Positions 23,580 to 38,300 are shown, counted from the first letter of the stretch. The stretch is DNA of 64,000 bases from Antedon mediterranea (GCF_964355755.1 NC_092680.1:3883001-3947000), one strand, 5' to 3'. Translations and numbers: made by a program. Notes: a model not told the origin generated them from the letters alone.

Positions 23580-24815
23580 GTATATACTAGATGGCACGCT
23601 CGCTTCGCTCGCGTACCATCTAGGTCGTGCCCACATATGGTTCTCGAATACATAGTAATTTCAGCGTAAAAAAACTGGCGATTTCAAAATGTAGGCCTAC
23701 GTACCGCATGACTATAAAACATTTATTTATGTATTTATGTAGTCAACCAAAATTAGCACCGTGCGAATTACTTCCAAAAGAGAAACTTCTCACAAAATGA
23801 GTCCAAATGTTTCATTTGGACTCATTTAAACAAACCCAATTTGTATTTTGTATCTAACATTATTGAGGGTTGGGTTTTTTTTTTAATAGGCCTATAAATA
23901 ACATAACACTAAATAGAGTAAAACATTTCCGATTTAATAACTGTTAAAATTGTCACTGTCATAGTCGATTGAAATAGTAAAGTACATGTAACGATACACC
24001 ACCACGACGTTTATATTTTTTGTAATTATTAATCAATACAAACGTTGAGAAGCAACTGTCAGTAATAAAGTATTATATTATTATGTGTTTATAATCTAAA
24101 AGTAGGGGCTACCCACACTCACAGTAATAAAGTTTATTAGTATATTTGTTTATATTATAATAAACAGTAGGCCTACCAACGCACACAATAAGAAATTTGC
24201 GATTCAAATGGCTATCAAAAGTGGTTAATACCTATTTACAGTATTGTATAGGTTTACAATACTATTTATGTTTATTCTCAAAGGGCCCATAAATTGACCT
24301 ACTTGTGTTAAATCATGGAGGTATGCAAGCATGGTTAAACCAAATAATTTGGAATGTTCCATTCATCGCAAATCAATACATTTGTATAAACGTATATTAA
24401 ATCTATCAAAATAGTATTTTTTAAAGAAAATCGGCCTGTCTTCAACATTATGATACTCTACTCGAGCTGTTCAACCGGTTTTCAGCTATTAAAAACAATT
24501 ATCGTAGGAGGAGATAGGAAAATGCGAAGTATCCTCGTATTATTGTGTACAGGTATTTTTCATGAGGACATCCATTAGACAGTGTATACCACGATCGGAA
24601 AACACCCCTATTTGGGGCAAATGGTTGAACCTAAATTCGTTTTAATTGTCAATAACTAATTATCTAACTAAATTTAATTAGTAAACAGGGTTACATCAGG
24701 TGGTTAAAATCAGTACCGAGATTATGACCAACTTTACATACCATCGAGTACACATTCTAGAAATAACGCGCGATTTACAGAATTTTGCCCTTACGTAAAT
24801 TTATATATAGATTAA
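23580..24815. mobile_element. ~1.2 kb non-autonomous transposon with CGCTCGCTTCGCTCGCG hairpin end
   Basis: It begins TATATACTAGATGGCACGCT. Bases 23588-23624 form a hairpin in which CTAGATGG pairs with CCATCTAG around the GC-rich CGCTCGCTTCGCTCGCG core. The right end reads GCGCGATTTACAGAATTTTG then TTTATATATAGAT (to about 24812). From memory, elements with these two ends are dispersed in many marine invertebrate genomes. No ORF of transposase size is present inside. The borders are approximate. Confidence 0.45.
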
Positions 24816-27800
24816 AATGTATAGAACATTATGCGAATATTTATTATTATAACACAACACATATCACAAAAATAAGTAATATCAGGGAAAAAATGTATTT
24901 TTCCGCGGTCGCTAGCCGTCACAAAAGGGGAGGGGTGGGGGAGAGCTGTGGCTAAAATACTTAGTGTCCGAATCAACCGACCTACTCCCCTCCCCCCCCC
25001 CCAATAATCTGTCCTGCATTTCAAATCTCTCTGGTTGGTAACTATGTAAGTCTTGGTTATTAAGAATGTCCAATTATCAGTTTTTATGAATAATCTTCAA
25101 AGTCTTCGCATAAAGAAGCAAGCAGTAATATTGGAAAATGATATTATAATTGCATTGAGCATATAGCTTTAATTTAATAATGACGACATCACACTGTACG
25201 TGGTAAAAAATCTAATATCTATTTATATCAATACCTATTTAGGTTATAACATTATGTAAACAAATTTTTAATAAACATTGTATACATTTATGTTTTATTT
25301 ACCACAAAGTTTATAAATATGTATATTTCAGATAAGAATGTGTATAAAATGAGCATTTATGATATGATTTATATATTTATATAATATCTAGTCAAGGAAT
25401 CAAGTTTTTGATCTATTGTAGTGTGTTTTTAGATTGTTTGGAAATAAAGAAGTTTTTTTTGCCATTGAAAAATATCTAAAATTTAAAATTCCTGGATTAG
25501 CATCTTACGATTGCTTTATAATTTAAATGAAAGAATGGATTTTGTACAATATTTTGAGGGATATTAAAAATAATATAACAAGAAATATTTCTTACAAAAA
25601 ACGCGGCTCATCTCGCAATAACTACTGCCTGCATGCATCTCAATATTTATGATGTTTTCATAGACTCTCTTCCCAGACGTGCTTTGGGGTGTGCGCATGC
25701 TCAGTCCGAGTTTCCATATACCCATTTTTTCAGCCATAGTAAACTATAAGCTATCGCATGGTAACTGTTTCATAATGTTTCTGTTCTGTTGAATATTACT
25801 GCCTGAAGGAGCGGCGCGAAAATATTACCAATTTAAAACGGTTTAAAGACCCAATTGCTTCGTTCTCCAATGCAAACCTGGTCTCAATTTGATCTCGCCG
25901 CACATTTTGTCTATCTCTGTGGATAATGAGGATGTCTTTGCACAACAAACCACCAACAAATGGATTTTAAAACCAAGTAAAAATTAGGCTGAGATTTGTT
26001 AATAAAGACTGCGAAAACTGCGAGTTTTTTTTGCTTTGAGATAGAACCTCACAAGAATATATTACCATAAGTCATATCATAAACTAATCAAATACTACAA
26101 AGAAACTATTTTTTCCATGTTTGTTGTTTTATTGTCATAAGAGGTCACAACCTTTGATTACAGGTCACCAACAAAGGTCGCATCTAATTTGCATATTGTT
26201 AATAGCTTAGTGACAAATTTCATGTATTTTATATAAGTGGAAGCCAATTATGTATTTATGTTCAAACAATGTAATGAACATGTTATTGAAATATTAATTT
26301 GTTTTAAATGTGTAAAGTACACGTTGATAAATTCAAGTACAACTTTTGTGAAATAAAAAACACACAAGCTACAGAAAACGGCATTAACTTATCTTGTTAC
26401 CGAGTACACAAGGAATGATTAAAGATGAAATAAAATGTACAATTTCAAATAATATGGAAAGGCTCACAGTTAATACTCAAACGTATGTGCAAAGATCTAA
26501 ATGTGATTTTTATTTTATTTGGCATAAAAATAAAAGAAAAAATAAGCATTCTACATTTTCTTAATTCCATTTTCCGCATGCAAAGCTATATACACAGAAT
26601 TATACAATACCTGTGATAACTACAATTATATTAATTTTACAAAATTACTTTTATCTACAGTACATAATTTTTCCATAAGATTCCACATTGATTGATTTTG
26701 AATCAAGTAAATTATTATCATTTTTAAATAGGAATTTCGCCGCAAAAATAATGTAAAGATGTTATTTTTACCCTTAGAAGCGTTACGTTTTATGCAAAGT
26801 GGATTTTTAGAAATTTCATTAGGTGAATCTTCTTTTCATTGGATAACAATAGCATGTCAAACCATACAATGTTTCCAATATCTATTCTTAGGATTTAATT
26901 GTTATTATGTTGGACCAATATTAATATCAGTATTGATTTTGTAAAGTATTAATATTTTGGAATGGATGTACCACTTTTTGTGAAGGTATAAGTTCCAAAT
27001 TAATCGATATGTCAACCCCACCTGATGATGCACTGTATGTAAGGTTACATTTTGTTCACACTTGGATGCAACTCAACGATGTAGAAGTAACTCAAGTAAT
27101 TCGACCAATTACAACGAATCGTATGAACTGTTGCTTATGATTGGTTAACTCACTTGAATTGTAGGAACAAGCTTTAGGTAAAACACAATTGAAATACTGT
27201 TTGGTCCTTTTTGGGCATCAGAACACATTTTAATATATCTACAAAATGTATGTATGAACTTCAAGGAATCGAAATTCTAGTAGAAATGTGTAAAACGCCT
27301 TTTGTTAAATATAAAATTTTATAAAAAAACTATTTTCATCACTACTATTTCTGCTCTAAACATTCACATTAGAAAAATAATCTAAAATGAGAAAATCAAA
27401 ATGTAGCACAGCGCGCCCAAATACGCATACTCCCATCACCACGACCAAAAATAAGAAAAAAAGCAATATATAAATAAAAACTTGGATGTACAATAAATAA
27501 AAAATATAAATATATAAATACATATGATTTACTATTTAAAAGAGAATTAAATACATTTATTTAATGGGTGCACTGACTATTGAGGTACTGTAGTTAGTTT
27601 GTGTTCAATACTTTTCCATATCATCTAGATGATGTACAGTAAACCTTTATAAATAAGGTTGTTCCGAACAATTCCAATTTTGTTGACAAGACAACTGCCA
27701 TAATAAACAAAGATAAATTGGTTAGATTATACCATTTTAACGCTGGGTTAGTAATTAAGTCATCATGGTCGTTAATGAACTAAAAAGCAAGGTTAGATTA

Positions 27801-27842
27801 AAAATGCATAAAACTACACTCGTGGACAGTGTGGTAACCCGA
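24816..27842. other. intergenic region, no gene recognised
   Basis: AT-rich DNA between the transposon and the 3' end of the myosin light chain gene. It contains a C homopolymer near 24985-25000, a decayed family 1 MITE at about 27056-27185 (CACTTGGATGCAACTC...GAACAAGCTTTAG) and chance hydrophobic frames such as 26759-26944, which has neither splice context nor recognisable domain. Confidence 0.5.
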
Positions 27843-27848
27843 TTTATT
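27843..27848 (-). terminator. poly(A) signal of the myosin light chain gene
   Basis: TTTATT on the plus strand is AATAAA on the minus strand, about 90 bases after the TAA stop. Confidence 0.6.
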
Positions 27849-27936
27849 TTTATAAGCTTCCTTCAGTCATATTTTTGGAAGTGGCGAGAAGACTCCATGC
27901 ATATTGGGTTGGAATTGATATTTTTCTGTATTATCT

Positions 27937-29358
27937 TTACAAGTCATCTTTATCCTTGGTTCCGTGTTTGAGAATACGTACGAACTCACGGTAGTTGAAC
28001 TTGCCGTCTTTGATCGGTGCTTCCCTGTACATTTCATCAACTTCATCGTCGTTGAAGCGATCACCCATTGTCATGAGCAATTCACGGAGGTTGTCCTCCA
28101 TTATGACACCTGGAGTAAAAAATAAAAAATCATCGATTTCAAACATTTTATAGTTTAGTTTTGCACAAATAATATTGTAAATTTTAACATTGTAATGGTA
28201 AAAATTCCAACAATTAAGTGTTTCTGCTCTTTTTTCTGTTTTCCGATGAGCTCTCATATGGGAGCCTCAAAGTGCTGGAGAACTGCACAGTGTAAATGGT
28301 TCCTCTGCTTATTTCTCATTTTTTGGTTATCTTAGGATATTTTATGGTTCATTTTTGTGTGTAAAGCACTTAGAAACACTGTATTAAGCTCTATAAAAGA
28401 CTACCATTATTATTAATATGATCACATACTGTTCAACATATTAACATTAAATTTGTAAATTAAAGATATGTGTATCTCAAGGAACTAGAAATCGTGGAAA
28501 GGGATTTGGAAAATAATAATATGAGTGCATGCTTATAATTATATACAAAAGCTTTTGACTTGCACAAATGGATTCACTTTTAGTGGAATACAGACTTTAG
28601 GATATTTACAGTAGGAGTTAAATAAATATTTTATAATACTAACCAGTTGCTTCATCATCAAAGCAGCCGAATGCATTTAGAATGACGTCTTCAGGGTCTG
28701 TACCGTTCAGCTTCTCACCAAACAGTGTCAAGAACATGGTGAAGTTAATTGGACCGGGTGCATCTTTCATCATATCATCAAGGTATGCACTAGATGGATC
28801 CTTGCCTAAAATTTCGAAAGAAAATGCAAAATTTATTATAAATCAGGTGTATAGTAAAATTTGGAGCACAGGTATAGAATTACAGTATATTTTATGTCCA
28901 ATCCCTACAGTACTATTGTATTTATTTATTCAAATTTAATTTCTTTTGTCAAAAGCTCTGTCTACACTATCAAACTAGTTATGACACAAAAAGTGTGATG
29001 TGCCTACATATGGTAATGATATGACATCATCATGTCCATACAGTATATGGGCACATGACATTTTTGTATCACATAAAGTGTAGACAGACATTTAGGAATG
29101 TCTTCTGGACATATTCATCATTATTTCTCAATAGAGAAGTGGACAATAATATTGTAATGAATTATTAAACATACCGAGTGATGCCAACATATCATGAAGA
29201 TCTTCTCGATCAATAAATCCGTCCCGATTTTGATCAATCATGTTGAAGGCTTCTTTGAATTCTTGAATTTGCGCTTGATCAAACATCGCGAAGACATTGG
29301 AAGTCGCACGTTGGGCACGCTTCTTAGTAGTCTTTCCTTTCGTCTTTCGGCTCGACAT
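27937..29358 (-). CDS. myosin regulatory light chain, non-muscle/smooth type (3 coding exons, 172 aa)
   Basis: Coding exons in transcript order: 29358-29175, 28805-28644, 28109-27937; all GT/AG, total 519 bases including TAA. The protein binds the neck of myosin II heavy chain and switches motor activity when phosphorylated. The N-terminus has [17 protein letters not shown], the MLCK/ROCK target with Thr19 and Ser20 (Thr18/Ser19 in mature numbering). Residues 30-53 give [10 protein letters not shown] then the EF-hand loop [12 protein letters not shown]. Exon 2 begins [19 protein letters not shown] and includes [19 protein letters not shown]. The C-terminus is [16 protein letters not shown]. 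Length and order match vertebrate MYL9/MYL12-type light chains (171-172 aa). The later EF-hand loops are degenerate, as usual in this family. Confidence 0.95.
28952..29094. mobile_element. MITE, family 2, in the myosin light chain intron
   Basis: Starts AAAGCTCTGTCTACACTATC and ends AAAGTGTAGACAGACATTTA, an imperfect inverted pair. The interior shares GTCATATC/ATGTGCC words with the copies at 4748-4908 and 41660-41795. Confidence 0.55.
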
Positions 29359-29401
29359 GATTACTGTTTTGTTGTTGTTGTTACACTGTAGTTAATATAC
29401 C
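29359..29401 (-). other. 5' UTR part of the first coding exon of the myosin light chain gene
   Basis: Minus-strand acceptor TTTTTTGTAG|G places the exon start at 29401; the following 43 bases contain a CAACAACAACAAAAC stretch before the ATG. Confidence 0.55.
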
Positions 29402-31374
29402 CTACAAAAAAGAAAAAAAAGAAAATAAAAGATCGATATAAATAATTAAATTTGAACTTGAAGAAATAACTAAAAAAATTGTGGGTGGATTGGGATATAG
29501 GCTTAGTCTGCTAATTAGAATCAGTTAAAAAAAGGAAAAGAAGAAATACATACACACTGTCACACTGTGTATAAAAATTTGTTATGAAAGTAGGCTACTG
29601 TATCACATTAAATTCCGAGAGTCAACTCCTCCGCCCCACAAGGGTAACTATTTCTTATGGCTAACTGCTAAAAAAAAGGTAAAAAAAGGTTAAAAAAGGG
29701 GAGTTAATGTCCATAAAAGCCATGAATTCCCATGGCCTTCCCTCCCTGATCCCAGACTTGTGACTCTATGCTCTGGTCCACAAGATTTTAATTACTATTA
29801 TTAAACAAAACTAGAAAACTGAACTCATCATAACATGACCATATGTACTTATAATTTATTATAATAATAATGAAGGTAAAAATTAAATTAAGGAAAAAGA
29901 AACATAGTACTGTATGTACAGGTACAGTAATTACCTGCATTTTCTCAGAAAAAACTACTTACTACTTTACAGTATTGTATATATTTTCCTTAATTAACAA
30001 TATCAATACCACAAGAGGTTTTAATGTGAATTGGTATGTGTAAGTTAAGTACAACAAGTGTGTCCTTTATATATGGATTCAATTCAATTTCTTTTTTAAC
30101 CTCATTGATGGCAGTTTGTTTTCTTTCAAGATTCAATACCTTTTATGTAGCAAGTGCAAAAGACCTTGAAAATAAATTTGATGAGATACCTTAACAAAAC
30201 AAACTCCTTATATGGAAGTAGGCATGATTTTTATGACATAGCTTGAATGATATATTTAAACAGTATACAAATGGGGTACTGTATGATTCAAGAAATACTA
30301 CTGTATTTAAATCCCACAACAAATTTGTATTACTTTCAATAAAATTTATAGTGGAAAACTTTTAGTGGATTTGTGCGCTATATAAATTATAATTACATTA
30401 TTTGGTTCAAACCACTATGCGTGACACGAGAATGAAAAAAAACTCAAACAATTGATTGATTTTTAATTAATCTAGTATATCATAATTTAATGTATTATAA
30501 TCCACTGCAAACATTGTTTTTTGACTAATTAATAATTAATTATTATTTATTAAAACATATTAAACTATAGCATTAATTTATTTTTTAGAATTTGATTGAG
30601 TTGTTGGTTTTTTTTTATTGGATCGGGAAATCAACGTTTCATAATTGAATTGTGTGGGTTGATAAAATAATATAATAAATTTACTCTCTACTAATTATGA
30701 AAGAATGTGTGGAATGTGTGTTTTTTTTTAGTCTCAAATCATATTTAAGGATAATTATACATATAAATTATAAACAATACTATAATACTACAAGCCATTT
30801 GTTTTTTTTAGATTAAAAAAAATATAGAATTGTGGTTGTCTTGTCCTATTCCGTATTCCCATTCTTGTGGTTTACGTAGGAAGGCATGATGTCAGCCAGT
30901 GGTGGTGTAGTCTAGTAGGCTAGGCGGCCTAGCCTAATTTTATTTTTTAGAGTAACATTAAATTAAGAAAGTACACTGACTGTAGACTTACAACAAACTA
31001 CCAAATACAAGATATGTTTAATATGAGAAATTTAAATTTAAACATAGATGACACATTTACAATATTAGGACGACATTATAACACCTGTTGTGTTGACCCA
31101 CCCACAGCCTAGCAAGACACCAAGGTCGAAATTGTAGGCCTACCGTAGCCTAGCAAAGCAGCATTGCTTGGCTGTCGAAACACGGCGCGATCTCTTTTTT
31201 ACTCTCCTCTTCTTTCAAGGTTCTCACTTGTAAACTAACTATTCTACACGCAATATACATGAGAAATGCAATCTTGATCGACACTAATAAATGATTAATG
31301 GATAGATAATATAAATACAATACATTTCTACATGAAATATTGAATTTTAATGAAATACAAACATTGATACTCAC
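29402..31374 (-). other. probable 5' UTR intron of the myosin light chain gene
   Basis: Bounded by the acceptor at 29402-29403 and a strong donor (CTAG|GTGAGT, minus strand) at 31373-31374. The inside is AT-rich and non-coding, with oligo-A/T tracts and several AGGCCT/CTAGGC words close to the 5' end. Confidence 0.5.
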
Positions 31375-31450
31375 CTAGGCTAGGCTACTTCCGTATCGCG
31401 GCTGTGATCTTCGATAATGAATTATTGTTTGTTTGACCAACCCAGTCATC
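31375..31450 (-). other. probable non-coding first exon of the myosin light chain gene
   Basis: The minus-strand sequence ending GTAGCCTAGCCTAG|GTGAGT gives a consensus donor. The upstream limit (transcription start) is not visible and the 31450 boundary is approximate. If correct, this promoter lies about 1.2 kb from, and divergent to, the first receptor gene. Confidence 0.4.
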
Positions 31451-32613
31451 AATACGCATGCGCCATGATACCAGAACGCTGTTTACAGTAAACTAGCTCT
31501 AAAAAGTAAAGATAAGCACAGGTATTTTGTCGCCCACTTTGAAATATTTTATCATTCGAATCTTTCTAAAGAAAGAATAAATAAAGCAGAAATGGCATGG
31601 CTTAAAAGTAAATTTCGATCTCTACCATTGAAACATAAAATGAAAAAAAGGCATTAAAAAGATACAGTATTTAAAACATTCTCACACTAAGTGTCAACTT
31701 TTAATTGAGGCCTTTCATTAATTTTGTTTCTTACATGCAACAAGTAAATAGCTCGCCAATTACAAGGTGTACAAACTATCGTGATTTTTGTCTTGAGGCT
31801 TACGGCCCAGGGATAGAGGGTTGAGCCGGTTGAATGTTTGTTGGCCTAAATCTACAAACAGGCCGATCTCCAATTTATTTAAACCAATGCTAAGTGTGTC
31901 ATCTTTACTCCCTTTCAAGTATTTCCTAAAACCATCTCTCTCAAATTAGTTTTCATCAAATTTTAATTTGAAACACATTTTCAACTTTATAGTATCATTT
32001 TAATCAATTAAAAATAAATTATCCCAAACTTAGGGGAAATTTATTGGTACACAAAAAAGCAAGCACAAGCATAGCAATCATAATAAAATTGTTATTATAT
32101 AATACTTATATTATTCGTTACTTATAATTGAATTATTTTATAAGCTTCGGCTGGATGGACCACCTTCATAAAAATATAGTTGAAATAAATATATAAATAA
32201 ATATTATAACTGAAACTTCCATTAATAATAGGGATCATGATGACATGTTGTCCGTTGAGATACAATTCTAGTCTGTGTTGACGTCATATTGTTTCGAATT
32301 TCTACTGGGAGTACTATTTGGCCACCATTATTGTAATAATAGTAGTTATAATTTAATAAATTCTAAACCTGATATGACAGTTAACACAACGACAATATAG
32401 TCAAAATGATAATGATAGTTATAAGAGAGATTTAGTAACAATCAGAATAGACACCCTTTTCTGATTCAAACCAAGCACACCAGCACCGACCGCTCCTCCG
32501 GCGGCTGCAGCAAACCTTTGTAAAACAAAACAATTATTAATTAATTAATTATTAATAGCAATTCATCAAGACTGTCTCGTTTTTCTTGTGCAAGAAAATC
32601 TTCAACGTCTATA

Positions 32614-32677
32614 ATGGAAATGATATTTTATTTTTCAATATTGGTTCTATTGACAGCATTTTTTCAAGTAACCGACA
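32614..32677 (+). other. signal-peptide exon, SRCR-adhesion GPCR 1
   Basis: Encodes MEMIFYFSILVLLTAFFQVT, a typical secretory leader, and ends in phase 1 at an A|GTAAGA donor. This ATG was chosen because it gives a hydrophobic leader joined in frame to SRCR1. Confidence 0.75.
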
Positions 32678-35301
32678 GTAAGAGTTTCTTTTTAAATTTA
32701 AATTAATCTATTTAGTTAATAATTTTTAAAGAAGAACGTTTGAATATTAATTTTGTCCTAGTGTTTTTGTGTCATTGTATGCTAAAATAATTAATTTTAA
32801 CGAAAAAAAGTTATATTTGTTAATATCACGAACTTGTATAAAATAATCAATGTTGATTGAACGAGTTGCACTGTGCATTTATATACTCCAAAACGTTCAG
32901 AATTTAGGATGAAATAAATATTTATATATAGGACGACGATTAGATACCTGACTATAACGCTAAAGCTTGGTTCCCACTAGAACGTAACGCAAGGACGTTA
33001 ACGCAACGCAAGCGTTTTAACCATGACAAGCGAAGTTATAGACAGTTAGCAATCACAAGCGAATAAGCCATTGCTTGTGATTGGTCAATTCACTTGCGTT
33101 GCGTTACGTCCTTGCGTTGCGTCGCTAGTGGGACAGGACGTCGACAGGAAACCAGCCTTTAGTTTACACTAGGATGCGTAAACCTAGGTAGGGGTCCGGG
33201 ACCGCGACAGAACGAGAACGGATGGGGACCCTCTTTTATCTGTCTTGAGTGGTATGTGCACTATATAAATATTGTTATTAATATTTGTTATTATTAACGT
33301 AAAAGTAATTTGAACAATCACAAGCGATGGATTATTCGACCTTATTTGACCAACTCTCTTGCGTTGCGCTTACGTCGTTGCGTTTGGTCCAAGGTAGAAC
33401 CAAGCTTTTAGGCGGTAAAACACAATTGGAAGACTTTGGTTGGTGAACTTCAGATCTCCTGCAGTACTTTACCCAACTGAATTTTATAAAATCCACCATC
33501 TTTAGCATTTGTATCTTACAGGTCGAACATTAAAATTTTACAACACAACATCCTCATATGGTTATCTCGAATTAACGCATAATGGAACGTGGAGGTATGT
33601 CTACGATCAAGATTGGGATTCTATAGACGCACAAGTTGCCTGTAAAGAATTGGGCTATGCTGGTGTAATAGAGGAAAACAAACCTATGAGAAGTTCTTCT
33701 ACAGACAGTGGAAAAATTGTCAACAATTTCAGGTGCAGTGGAAAAGAAAAATATTTAAGGCAATGTCCATATGACTTTGTAGTGGCATCGGCTATGACGT
33801 GGCATCGTGTTTACCCAATATGTGTTCCGATCCTTACAGGTATGATAGCATAGCTTATTTCAAAATGTTAATTTAAACATAAGTTATAATAATAAATAAA
33901 AAGTAGTTTTAATAGCAACCTAATGTGTTTGTCTTACTCTAAGTCTGGAGACATGTACTGAATACTCAGTACATCTTCGAATACATAAAGACACAGCATT
34001 ACTTTTATTGGAAACTGTTGTTGATATACTAAGCATTAAGTTAACTCTGCCTAATTGATGTAATGATTATACTCAGTACATCTTAAAATACAAAAACACC
34101 GACGTACTTAGGATTTTATTTATTACAAAATGTTCTTGATATAGTAAGCATTAGGCCTAATTTAACTCTGCCTAATCAAAATTAATTTTATCATTAATTG
34201 TGCTCCGGAAAAAGACAATACAAACATATAGAGAATTTACTTCACAGCTGAAAAATACTTGCGATTCCATCCATCTGGATCAGAAATAACAAATAGATAT
34301 TGGGGAACGGTTGAGATTTTATATGACAACAGCTGGAAACCTATTCGGAACACGGGTTGGAATATAACAGAAGATATTGTAATCTGCCGACAACTTGGCT
34401 TCATAGGTGCTATAACCGGTAATCATACAAATAATACGCCTGGAAACCGCCACATAGAACCAGTCTTTGATTCCCTGAGATGTAACAGTACTGAAGACAC
34501 CGTACTGGAATGTCAACATGGAGAATGGTTAAAGAATAGTTCTAACGGAAATGCTGCTAATGTTACTTGTATTCCACTTTATAAATGTAAGATAAACATG
34601 AATTTATTCTTTCTATTCGTTAATCTTAGGATTTGTTTTTAGGGTAGATTTTATGCCAGCATCATGAACATATAGCACGTCCATATTGAAAGATGGTACT
34701 GTTTTACCTTCATAAATTTTATATATTTATTAGGCTAGATGAAAATGGTTTTAATCACGTCAGAATAATAATATTAGTTAATAAATGGACGAAAGTATGT
34801 AGTAAGTATTTTAAAGTGGTGGAAGTTTATTTGATTTCTATCTCTTTCTCCTTCAATGTAATGGGTCATCCACTATTAGATCTAAGTTTTTCTCAAGTTT
34901 GAATTATTGTTAATCAACAGCTGAAGAAAATGTACAGTTTCGATTGCTACCACAAGATTCTAGAATGACGTACGCGGGCCGTCTTGAAGTGAAGTACAGT
35001 GTTGGAGACATTTGGGGCAGCGTGTGTAACACAGAGGTGGACATACAGACGGCAGATATAATCTGTAGTCAGCTAGGCTTCTTTCAGGGACCAGTAGACA
35101 TAACGAATTATGCAGAATACGGACAGGGAACCGGGTACCATGTCTTTCAACAATTGAAATGTACAGGCAATGAGAAGAATCTGAAAGATTGTCAATTCTA
35201 TGAAGTCATAGATAGGTGGTGTCTTCATGACAATGACGTAGCCGTGACGTGTATTCCAATGACTGAAGGTCCAACAATAATTATTATAGATTCATTTTTC
35301 T

Positions 35302-35337
<36 letters not shown>

Positions 35338-38300
35338 GTTAGAATATTTTTGTGCAAATTATTTATACATTTTTATTTTTCTATTTTATCTCCACATTAA
35401 AAACCACAGAAGCAAAGCCAAACATGACTATCAAACTTGATGGTAGTACGCACTTCTACGAGGGATATGTAACAATGAAGTACAGTGACAGTACTGGTTA
35501 TGGCACTATTTGCAGCCGGGGGTTTACCAAGACTACTGCTGATTTAATTTGTAAAGAGTTGGGATTTACTAAAGGTGCCTTCAAATGGTACGTGAAGGGG
35601 AAACCATCATGGGTACCCTCAACTGGTATCATTATGATGAGCAACATTGATTGTGATAACAGTGCAACTAAATTGATTGACTGCAGATACAGTAAGCCCG
35701 GTAATTGCACTCATGCAGAGGATGTAGGCGTCGTTTGCATTCCAATAAAAGAGGGTAAGTTTCTGTGACGACGCTTAAGGTCGAAATTCGGAGGAACTAT
35801 CAGTAGCGCGATAAACATTAATGTATTAAGATCAAACAAAACTGAGCGATACTTGGAAACATAATAAAGATAGCAACACATGTAATTTTATCTGCCACTC
35901 CAGCACACATATAAATAAACCAAATCTAAACTTACGTAAATGGTTCTGAACTGATACAAACTACCAGATTAGCTTATAGCCTTCATAAAGGAAGGAGATA
36001 TTAATATGTCCTTTTATATTCCTGTTGCTTCGTATTATGCAGATTATAAGACAATGTTAAATGACGGCAAACCGGGAGGCTACGAAGGAAAAGTTGCAAT
36101 TGGAAATGCAGACGAAGTTGTTTACCTCTGCCCTGATGACTGGACTAGGTACGAGTCCTCTGTAGTTTGCAGTGAACTGCAATTTGCCGATGTACTGTAC
36201 GAAGAAAAAAACCCTTGGCAGGACAAAGTAAACCTATCATTCCCTGAACTGATTATTACCTTTGACTGTTATGATATGCAGACTAGTCTGTTTGACTGTC
36301 GGCTAATATTAAAAAACAGCACAAATTGTCAGACGAAGAAAGGTGTACGCGTTGAATGCGTACGTCACCTTCCAGCATTTTTTAACGAGTCGGCAAACAC
36401 TACTGACATATTAGAGAATGTTGACGCTTTCTTGAAAGAAACAAGTTTAGCCGGAAACCTGACGTCGGGAAGCTTTGGTTACTTCGGTAATATAACGATT
36501 CATTACCTATTGCATGCCTTAAATAATGTATGAAAGGTAGTAGTAAAGTAGTGTGCTCAGGATACCAATGATGGGATGATTTTAAGACCACAATTCTTAC
36601 TTTGGTAACGTAACCCAATAGTTAAACAATTACTGAAGAGGAGTTCCCACAGGCATAATATACATTTGTTTTGTATTCGCAGATCAAGAGGTTCACATAT
36701 ATCCTCTATGAAGTCACGCTATACTGTTTTTAATTTTATTATATCATTCGTCTTTCGATCAACTTTATTCACAGTATTTGTCAATTTCGCTTAATAGACA
36801 GACCTTCAAACAATGCTGCTAGTGTATAGCACGGGGTCTCTACTTCTTTTAGGTCAAACGCAACAACATGAACAAATATAGACGTGTTTATAATTCTTTA
36901 AGATGACCATCAACAAACTAAAGTAATTTATACAAAATAATAAATCATATAAACTGATTTTTCAGTCGTGGATGCTCCAACAATGAATGATATGAAAACG
37001 CTAGAACTGCCGTTTGGTGATCCACTTCAATATGAATTTGAAGAGAATTTGGAAACACAAATATCCAGTAATGGTTAGTAGGTCTACGCAATTTTCGGCT
37101 TTGTTCTCACTTTGGAGGCAACGGAAATACCTAAACGCAACACAAGTGAGTTGGCCAAACATGACACGATGGATCATTCAAACAGCACTGTCGCTTGTGA
37201 TTAGTCGACTCACTTGCCCTGCGTTGCGTTTATGCGCAAAGACGTAAGTAGCAACGCAAGCAAGCAATCAACAGTTATGGATTATTCGAACTGGTTGGTT
37301 GTGATTGGTCAATTTTCCTGCGTTGACTTACTTTTTTCGAGCGTCCTAGTGAAAACCAAGCTTAAATGGAGACCAAGCTTTATAATCACCTTTCATCATC
37401 TTCATAATCATCTAGAATAACATTATCATAAACATAAATCGTCAACAACGCATCATGTTGTCGACGTCGTCATAATCATTATTGTCATCATTATCAAATT
37501 GAAAACAATCATCGTAAACATTTTACGATTGCAAAGCCTAGTCTTTTTACATTGGCAAATTTTCTCGACTGACTTTGTCATGAAAATGTTTCCAAAAGTT
37601 GCTGTAGTGTAGGCAAGTTGACAAACTTCGCAGAACTACAGAAAGCAAGTTTGCAGAAGTCTACACTAGCAACGAATTAGCAAAAAATCTCGAGCAAACC
37701 CCGATTCTCAACCTGTAATTTTAACCAGTTGACTAATAGTAGGTCTAATTCGTTGACGATTGTAACTCGTAACGTAATGGCGAACGGTTTACGATTATAA
37801 CCCATAACGTTACCGTTTACGGATGTTTGTTGTTGTTTTTTCAGAAGCAATCCAGTCCACTTCGTCCTACCTATTGTCGCTTGAACTTGCTAAATTAAAC
37901 TCTTCGGATCAGGTACCCGTTGCTGAAACTAGCGATAGGTAATATTTAATATTATGATAAACTAAAAATAAATATTTATATTTGGGTGTTTTATAGTATT
38001 CATATTATGGTACCGTATTAGCATTTTTAGCCATTCTTTCAAATAGACTAGAAGTTTTTTTTACAAGTTCAATCAGCCTTCATTTTGATTTCAAGTAGAT
38101 TCCAGCTCCAATATTACATATGACACGCCATGTTTACCAAAATCTGTTTTACGAGGCATTATAGGTTGTCCATGGCATAACAAGAAAAGTATACTATGTG
38201 AATTATAAATAGAAGTAGGTAACGTTGGTAATGTCTCAAAGTTTCGATTTTTGCCAACTATACAAATAACTTTACAATATATTTTTTCTTTAAAATTTAC

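Noticed and set aside
26759-26944. 61-codon hydrophobic frame in the intergenic region
   Set aside because: AT-rich chance frame: no splice partners, poly(A) signal or homology.
28110-28257. In-frame upstream extension of the last myosin light chain exon
   Set aside because: A good acceptor at 28110-28111 and the family alignment start the exon at 28109; the extension is intron.
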